Shown here: positions 59,524 to 64,000 of the stretch, piece after piece
Layout of the letters: every line of letters starts with the position of its first letter
Position numbering within the stretch: the stretch's first letter is position 1
Assembly: GCF_002024805.1 (NCBI RefSeq)
Contig: NZ_CP014337.1
Location: 4,092,001-4,156,000 of the forward strand
Length of the DNA: 64,000 nt
Direction of reading: 5' to 3'
From: Elizabethkingia bruuniana
GTDB taxonomy: Bacteria > Bacteroidota > Bacteroidia > Flavobacteriales > Weeksellaceae
Notes under the pieces: generated by a model
Seen by the model: only the letters and a program-made list of their open reading frames with translations
What the model was told of the DNA's origin: nothing
Database searches by the model: none
Translations under genes and position numbers: made by a program

Positions 59524-59548
59524 ATGACGCTAAGATTCTTAGCGCCAT
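59524..59548. terminator. Bidirectional terminator between convergent genes
   Basis: TGACGCTAAG and CTTAGCGCCA (about 59525-59547) form a near-perfect stem in the 63-base gap, AT-rich on both sides. Confidence 0.6.
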
Positions 59549-59571
59549 ATTTATTTATAGAGGTATTTTGA

Positions 59572-62079
59572 TTACTTACTCATGTAATAATCAAAATACA
59601 GACAATTAGTTTCTAAAGCTTTTACTGTAGAAGTGTTATTGTAATTCTTTTTCAGTTCAGCAAAGTAAGTCCGGAACTTCTGATTCTTTGTTGTTAGCAA
59701 CATATTATCAAACTTCTTCATTTTAGCATCATAATCCTTATCACTGTATGAGGTATTCGAATTTTGTGCTGCTTCCCACTGATAGTATTTCCCCTGTTCA
59801 GCCTGCGCCATTTGGAAGAGAATCTTGGCTTTGTCCTCTTTATTTGGAGACTGTTGTAAAGCTTTCTGGAAATAGCCGATAGCAATATCAAAATTATCGG
59901 GCTCTACATAGTGAGCGTCCAGGAAGTTCTTATAATAGAAGTGGAAAGGTTGACCTTTGGAGTTGTCAAAATGAAACTTCTGACCGTTAGCGTTATCAAC
60001 ATCCATTACAAAAATATGGCGATAATATCCTAAAATGGAAGTGTTATACATAAGATTACCGATCAGACGATTGGCCATTTTAGCTTTGTCACTATTTCCT
60101 TCACCAATCTTTTTCAGTTGTATAAGAGCTTCGGTAAGCTGCATCTTATTCATATCCTTGGTAAGGAAAGGGAAGGCAGAAGTATCTTCTGCAATCATAG
60201 TTTCATTTGGAGCACTTTCATAGCTTACCCATTTATTTCTTCCGAATACCAATGACGGAATATTGTTGTATCCATCGTATACCCCAGATTTATAAACCAT
60301 CAGACTTGGATGGTAATTTCCCTTATCATCATACATGGCTTCAGTTCTTGGAATACCTTTGAAGTTTTTTGACTTTTGGTAGAAAGAGAGGGCTTTCTGA
60401 AAATCACCTGTACGCATGGCACGGTCTCCATAGATAATATTAAAGAAAGAGTCTATATCACCAACATTGTCAAAGCTTTTGGTGATATATTTTTCAAGAG
60501 CTGTTTTATTTGGTTTTTTATAGAACGCCTGAACTTTGGCTACCAGATCCGAGTTAGGATTATATTGCAGATCGGAAAGTTTGTTATTCAGCAGGAAGGA
60601 TTTAGCATCCTGATGTTCCATGAAGTAACGGTTGGCCAGTATGTCTATGATGAAATCTCTGGTCTGCATGTGTTTCCATGCATATCTGTCATCGGTGTTT
60701 TGATTTTCTTTAAAAACCTCACTGTATTTTGTAAGCAGGCTGTTCTCGAATTCCGGAGTTATCTTCTTTTGAGAAAGGATATCATTCAGCATTTTCATTT
60801 TTGTAATCTGCTGTTGATATTCGGGGTTAGAAGTAGATATTTTATTCAGGATAGCAACGCTCGATACATAATCACTTTGTAAAAACTTCAGATAGGCAAT
60901 TGAGATATTCCAGAACGCTTTGTCCTGGCTTTTTGCTTTGGCATTTTGCAAAGTTTTATCTAATGCTGTTATAAAGTTTCCACCTCCTTTGTCCTGATAA
61001 GAATATGTTGAATCATAGAACGGAAGTTTGTTGGTTTTATACTGGCAGTTAAGATCGTAACAATAAATATTCGTTGGCAGGTAATTCCGTTCCAGTTGGT
61101 TGATGCCTCTTACTGCAAGAACTTTCAGGATTTCCGAATCAGCATTGTTGGCGATCATTTTATCCATAATAGGTACAGGATTGTTATACTCGTTATAAGC
61201 TAAAAGGAAATAGGCCATGTTCTTTTCTTCAGGTGTCTTAGCTCTTGCCAACAGACTTTTGAAATCGTTGGCTTCTGTAAGTTTTAGTGAAGAATAAACA
61301 GATTCTTTATTGGTTTTTCTATGAATAAATACCTGAAAGAAATCCCAGTTTGCCTCATCCTTTTTCTTTAATCCTCTTAGTGCACCCGCTTTTTGGTCAA
61401 GTGCATCCCAGTAGATTGCATTTTTTAGCTTCAAAGGTGTAGCGTAGGTGTTGAATGCCTTAACCGCTTCATCAAATTTTAGATTATAGTGATTAAATCT
61501 TATCAGCTGGTAGGCATATCTTAGTTTTATATCTGCTCCTTTTGCTGTATTATAACCATCCATTAAGGATTTTACAGTAGCAGTATAGTTCAGATCGGAT
61601 GCATTGCGTTGACCATCTGAGTGTGTTGAATAAAAAGAGTCTTTGCTCGGAACATATTTTACAAACATATAAGGCTCCAGTTCCTTCGCTTTTGCCAGGT
61701 AATCTAATCCGTCCCTGTATTTGATATAGAAATCTTTTCCCAGTTTTTTTGAAAGCTGGTGTGTAAGATCTCCTTTTTTCCAGTTTTGTAGATGCTTCAA
61801 TCCAACAACCTTCACCAGGGCATTGGTTTCTTCATAAGACAGCTGATTGTTGAAGTATTTCTCCCAGTCTTTTATATTTTCATCTTCTGCTTTTAGTTTG
61901 CTTTCCGGTTCATAATATGCATAGTCATAAGACAATAAAAACGGAAAGTATTCAGGACGCTGAATAATTTCCTGTCCAAACAGATTGAAATAAATACCAT
62001 CTGTGTCTGAATCAGCACATGCAGAAGCCTGATTGTACATCAGAAAGCATAGTGCAACGGAAGTTAATATCTTTTTCAT
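59572..62079 (-). CDS. Large exported protein of unknown function (835 residues)
   Basis: Signal peptide MKKILTSVALCFLMYNQASA followed by CADSD; Cys21 may be lipidated or may be the first mature residue. The body is mostly helical and has TPR-like stretches (RTGDFQKALSFYQKSKNFKG, NFDIAIGYFQKALQQSPNKEDKAKILFQMAQAEQGKYY), so it probably forms a protein-binding scaffold. I recognise no family for the N-terminal 300 residues. The 325-residue lipoprotein gene starts upstream, and its stop is only 9 bases before this start, so the two form an operon. Confidence 0.7.
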   Translation of the reverse strand: MKKILTSVALCFLMYNQASACADSDTDGIYFNLFGQEIIQRPEYFPFLLSYDYAYYEPESKLKAEDENIKDWEKYFNNQLSYEETNALVKVVGLKHLQNWKKGDLTHQLSKKLGKDFYIKYRDGLDYLAKAKELEPYMFVKYVPSKDSFYSTHSDGQRNASDLNYTATVKSLMDGYNTAKGADIKLRYAYQLIRFNHYNLKFDEAVKAFNTYATPLKLKNAIYWDALDQKAGALRGLKKKDEANWDFFQVFIHRKTNKESVYSSLKLTEANDFKSLLARAKTPEEKNMAYFLLAYNEYNNPVPIMDKMIANNADSEILKVLAVRGINQLERNYLPTNIYCYDLNCQYKTNKLPFYDSTYSYQDKGGGNFITALDKTLQNAKAKSQDKAFWNISIAYLKFLQSDYVSSVAILNKISTSNPEYQQQITKMKMLNDILSQKKITPEFENSLLTKYSEVFKENQNTDDRYAWKHMQTRDFIIDILANRYFMEHQDAKSFLLNNKLSDLQYNPNSDLVAKVQAFYKKPNKTALEKYITKSFDNVGDIDSFFNIIYGDRAMRTGDFQKALSFYQKSKNFKGIPRTEAMYDDKGNYHPSLMVYKSGVYDGYNNIPSLVFGRNKWVSYESAPNETMIAEDTSAFPFLTKDMNKMQLTEALIQLKKIGEGNSDKAKMANRLIGNLMYNTSILGYYRHIFVMDVDNANGQKFHFDNSKGQPFHFYYKNFLDAHYVEPDNFDIAIGYFQKALQQSPNKEDKAKILFQMAQAEQGKYYQWEAAQNSNTSYSDKDYDAKMKKFDNMLLTTKNQKFRTYFAELKKNYNNTSTVKALETNCLYFDYYMSK

Positions 62080-62088
62080 AATTGGTTT

Positions 62089-63060
62089 TTAGTATTGATA
62101 GTGTAAAAATCGTGAATCTAAATGATAATAAATAATGTTGTAGTTATTTAATTTTTTGCTCAGGAAGCCTTTTACCTGATCCAGATCTTTTTGGGAGATC
62201 TCTTCTACTTTGATCTGAAAGCCTTTACTCAGGTAGAAACCTTCGTAAAAGTGATCTTCTTCAACCTGGTAGACATGTTCAGCTACTTTCTTGAACTTTG
62301 GATCTGTCTTCAGGTTTTCTTCTGATACGGCATTTATGAGTTTATGTTTTCCCAAATGGTTGGTTACAATTCCCCATGAATAAATAGGCAATGCAATATC
62401 CAGTTTTAGTGGATAGTCACCTATACCGGATAGATAATTCTTCAGTGTTGCAACATCCAGGATCGAGTTTTCCGGTTTATCTTCCAGAGGAGAAGAAGTA
62501 GAGTAGCACATCAGATAGCCTTTACTTACGGGTGGAATACCGGTATTCTTTTTGTCCTTTACCTGATGAAGGCGTATGGTACACGAAATGTCTTTTCCCG
62601 AAATCTGTTTTAGTTTTTTCAGAAAAGCAAAATAATCAGCCTTAGTTCCTGCTGTCCAGTCGCTGTCAATCTGAATTTCGTTAATGGTATTAAAAGCATT
62701 TTCTTTACTGACTCTTTGGATGAATTCGTTGGTCTTTGCTGCAAGAAAGTCTAGTTCTTCAGGTGTTATATTTTCCCACACCCTGTTCATAATAAAAACA
62801 ACAGGAACTATCTTTTGCTGAATACTCTGCTTAGATGTCAAAATCCCTACGGGTTGAAAGCGTCCGTTAACTTTGTCAATATCAAAATATCGGGTGTACA
62901 ATATCGGAGTAGTGGCTTTTTCCAAAGCCTGCTTTTCTGTCTGATTGAGTTCGAAATTAGTTCTCCAGTAGTAGAAAGTATATGGATGTGTTTTTTCTCC
63001 TTTTTTGCAAGACCATGTAAATAAGGAGATTAATAACAGGAGAAGTAAACTTTTTTTCAT
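62089..63060 (-). CDS. Lipoprotein of unknown function, TIM-barrel-like
   Basis: A 323-residue protein with lipobox LFTWSC. Internal blocks PYTFYYWRTNFEL, PILYTRYFDIDKV, IVPVVFIMNRVWE, EIQIDSDWT and LKLDIALPIYSWGIV read like successive strands of a TIM barrel; QIDSDWT resembles an acidic catalytic strand. It may act on a polysaccharide, as the neighbouring beta-galactosidase does, but no family is assigned. ATG 63060 is chosen over TTG 63066, which lies in a promoter-like element. Confidence 0.65.
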   Translation of the reverse strand: MKKSLLLLLLISLFTWSCKKGEKTHPYTFYYWRTNFELNQTEKQALEKATTPILYTRYFDIDKVNGRFQPVGILTSKQSIQQKIVPVVFIMNRVWENITPEELDFLAAKTNEFIQRVSKENAFNTINEIQIDSDWTAGTKADYFAFLKKLKQISGKDISCTIRLHQVKDKKNTGIPPVSKGYLMCYSTSSPLEDKPENSILDVATLKNYLSGIGDYPLKLDIALPIYSWGIVTNHLGKHKLINAVSEENLKTDPKFKKVAEHVYQVEEDHFYEGFYLSKGFQIKVEEISQKDLDQVKGFLSKKLNNYNIIYYHLDSRFLHYQY

Positions 63061-63063
63061 ACT

Positions 63064-63071
63064 CAAATGTA
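63064..63071 (-). promoter_or_regulatory. -7-like element directly before the lipoprotein start
   Basis: Read leftward this is TACATTTG, only 3 bases before ATG 63060; if used, the mRNA is leaderless. Confidence 0.35.
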
Positions 63072-63133
63072 TTGAATTATTATAAGTATTACAGGCCTGT
63101 AATTCAGTTTATCATAAATAGGAAAACCGGATA

Positions 63134-63170
63134 ATAATAAAGGCGGTCTTATACAGACCGCCTTTATTAT
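63134..63170 (-). terminator. Terminator after the beta-galactosidase gene
   Basis: AGGCGGTCT (63141-63149) pairs with AGACCGCCT (63155-63163), extended by AT pairs on each side. Confidence 0.8.
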
Positions 63171-63184
63171 TATGAATATACTAT

Positions 63185-64000
63185 TTATTGCTTTACAGGA
63201 GTTATGGTAAATTGATAATTATAATCCTGATAATTTAGTCGATACGCTTCCATGGGTAGAGCGCCCCAGCTATCTATACATCCTAAGCCCATTTGCTGCA
63301 AATCTATACTCAGTACGGTATATGGTCTTGGTATTAATGATCCTGAATGAGATTGTTTCTTTGCAATACCATCATCCAGATCTCCGTCTAAGAATGGCCT
63401 TGCTGTAAAATTGAGAGAAGCTTCACTGCTAAATTTAAGGCCTGTTCCGTTAGAAGAAGTTAGTGTGAACCAACGCACATCCGACTTGTTACCACTCTCT
63501 TGTGGCCTTACATACGGATGAACCTGATCTTTTACTGTACTTTGATAGAGTCCTATAAATGTACTTTCTTTTCTGTCCTGATAATTTTCACCCGGACCAC
63601 GACCGTACCAGTTGACTTTTTCATAAGATTCAGGAAGTACTAACTGCATACCGAATTTAGGGAGCATAGGCATTTTGGCAGTTAGTTCCTGATGTTTCAT
63701 AGTCTGAGTTACATCTATTTGACCAGAAGCAGCAATTCTGTATACAATATTCAATATTGCATTTACATAAGGCAGGTTGTAGGTTGCTGTTATTTTATTA
63801 GCCTTACCTTCATTTTCTGAAAGAAGAGAAGTTAGTTCATATTCATAGCTGGCACGTTTCCAGTTTTGTAACTTTTGCTGAAGTCCTGCTCCGAAGTCAT
63901 TATCTGTAGGTGGTCGCCAGAAATTTGGCTTCAGGGCGAATCCTTTCTCCATGAAGTCAGTACCATTAATGATATAATGATGTATCAATCCGTCTTTACG
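63185..64000 (-). CDS. GH2 beta-galactosidase, C-terminal part (cut by window edge)
   Basis: The frame is open to base 64000, so only the last 271 residues of a roughly 1000-residue enzyme are seen. They correspond to the C-terminal beta-sandwich (Bgal small chain) of family GH2: FWRPPTDNDFGAG, the sugar-cradling NWYGRGPGENYQDR, YVRPQESGNKSDVRW and a terminal DSWGALPMEAYRL. The catalytic acids lie outside the window, so activity cannot be judged here. It is followed by a terminator and then the lipoprotein operon on the same strand. Confidence 0.9.
   Translation of the reverse strand, partial: RKDGLIHHYIINGTDFMEKGFALKPNFWRPPTDNDFGAGLQQKLQNWKRASYEYELTSLLSENEGKANKITATYNLPYVNAILNIVYRIAASGQIDVTQTMKHQELTAKMPMLPKFGMQLVLPESYEKVNWYGRGPGENYQDRKESTFIGLYQSTVKDQVHPYVRPQESGNKSDVRWFTLTSSNGTGLKFSSEASLNFTARPFLDGDLDDGIAKKQSHSGSLIPRPYTVLSIDLQQMGLGCIDSWGALPMEAYRLNYQDYNYQFTITPVKQ

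Noticed and set aside
1-64000. CRISPR array, insertion sequence, prophage or toxin-antitoxin pair
   Set aside because: I saw no regularly spaced direct repeats with spacers and no transposase, integrase or recognisable toxin/antitoxin reading frame.

Overview
The window reads as chromosomal DNA of an AT-rich member of the Bacteroidota, most likely a flavobacterium of the Elizabethkingia/Chryseobacterium type (inferred from gene content, not from a database match). The signs are two SusC/SusD outer-membrane uptake pairs, two GLPGLI proteins, a bacillithiol-pathway BshC, a GYDIA-type GHMP kinase, LptD, and the Bacteroidota -7 promoter element TAnnTTTG in front of many genes. I see no insertion sequence, prophage or CRISPR array.

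Left part (1-14.2 kb): the 3' end of bshC, a four-LysM secreted protein, fabD, a GHMP kinase, pckA and aroQ. A SusC/SusD pair follows, behind a complete SAM-I (S-box) riboswitch with its own intrinsic terminator, so this transporter should be switched by methionine/SAM status. Next is a MutS2-like ATPase without the Smr nuclease domain, behind a leader that can fold into a three-way junction.

Mannose block (14.3-23.1 kb, minus strand): GntR regulator, secreted GH38 alpha-mannosidase, ROK sugar kinase, a mannose-6-phosphate isomerase with a large extra N-terminal domain, and an MFS sugar porter. Together they would release, import, phosphorylate and isomerise mannose. Between the mannosidase and the kinase, and running into the kinase gene, lie eight perfect DnaA boxes (TTATCCACA), all in one orientation and arranged in three triads with 30/75-bp spacing and a 296-297-bp period. 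The triads sit in decayed tandem copies of the ROK gene, and the boxes have stayed intact while the DNA between them diverged. This is the strongest candidate here for a replication origin or DnaA-titration site.

Middle (23.2-48.7 kb): a small RiPP-like locus (double-glycine leader peptide, truncated LanC-like protein, DxD glycosyltransferase-like protein); rpsT flanked by two tRNA-Glu genes; an amidase divergent from lptD; a RidA protein; a second SusC/SusD pair; an HtrA protease; trhO with a C-terminal extension; 5-formyl-THF cyclo-ligase; a membrane protein/lipoprotein pair; an SpoU-type RNA methylase; rmuC; a TspO protein; pncB; dps; and an alkaline-phosphatase-superfamily lipoprotein.

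Right part (48.8-64 kb): rpsL-rpsG-fusA-rpsJ, ended by a strong terminator directly after rpsJ, so the S10 operon does not continue here. Then come two tandem GLPGLI genes, a fatty-acid-hydroxylase-family membrane enzyme, a secreted glycoside-hydrolase-like protein, a permuted-papain lipoprotein, two unrecognised secreted proteins and the 3' end of a GH2 beta-galactosidase cut by the window edge.
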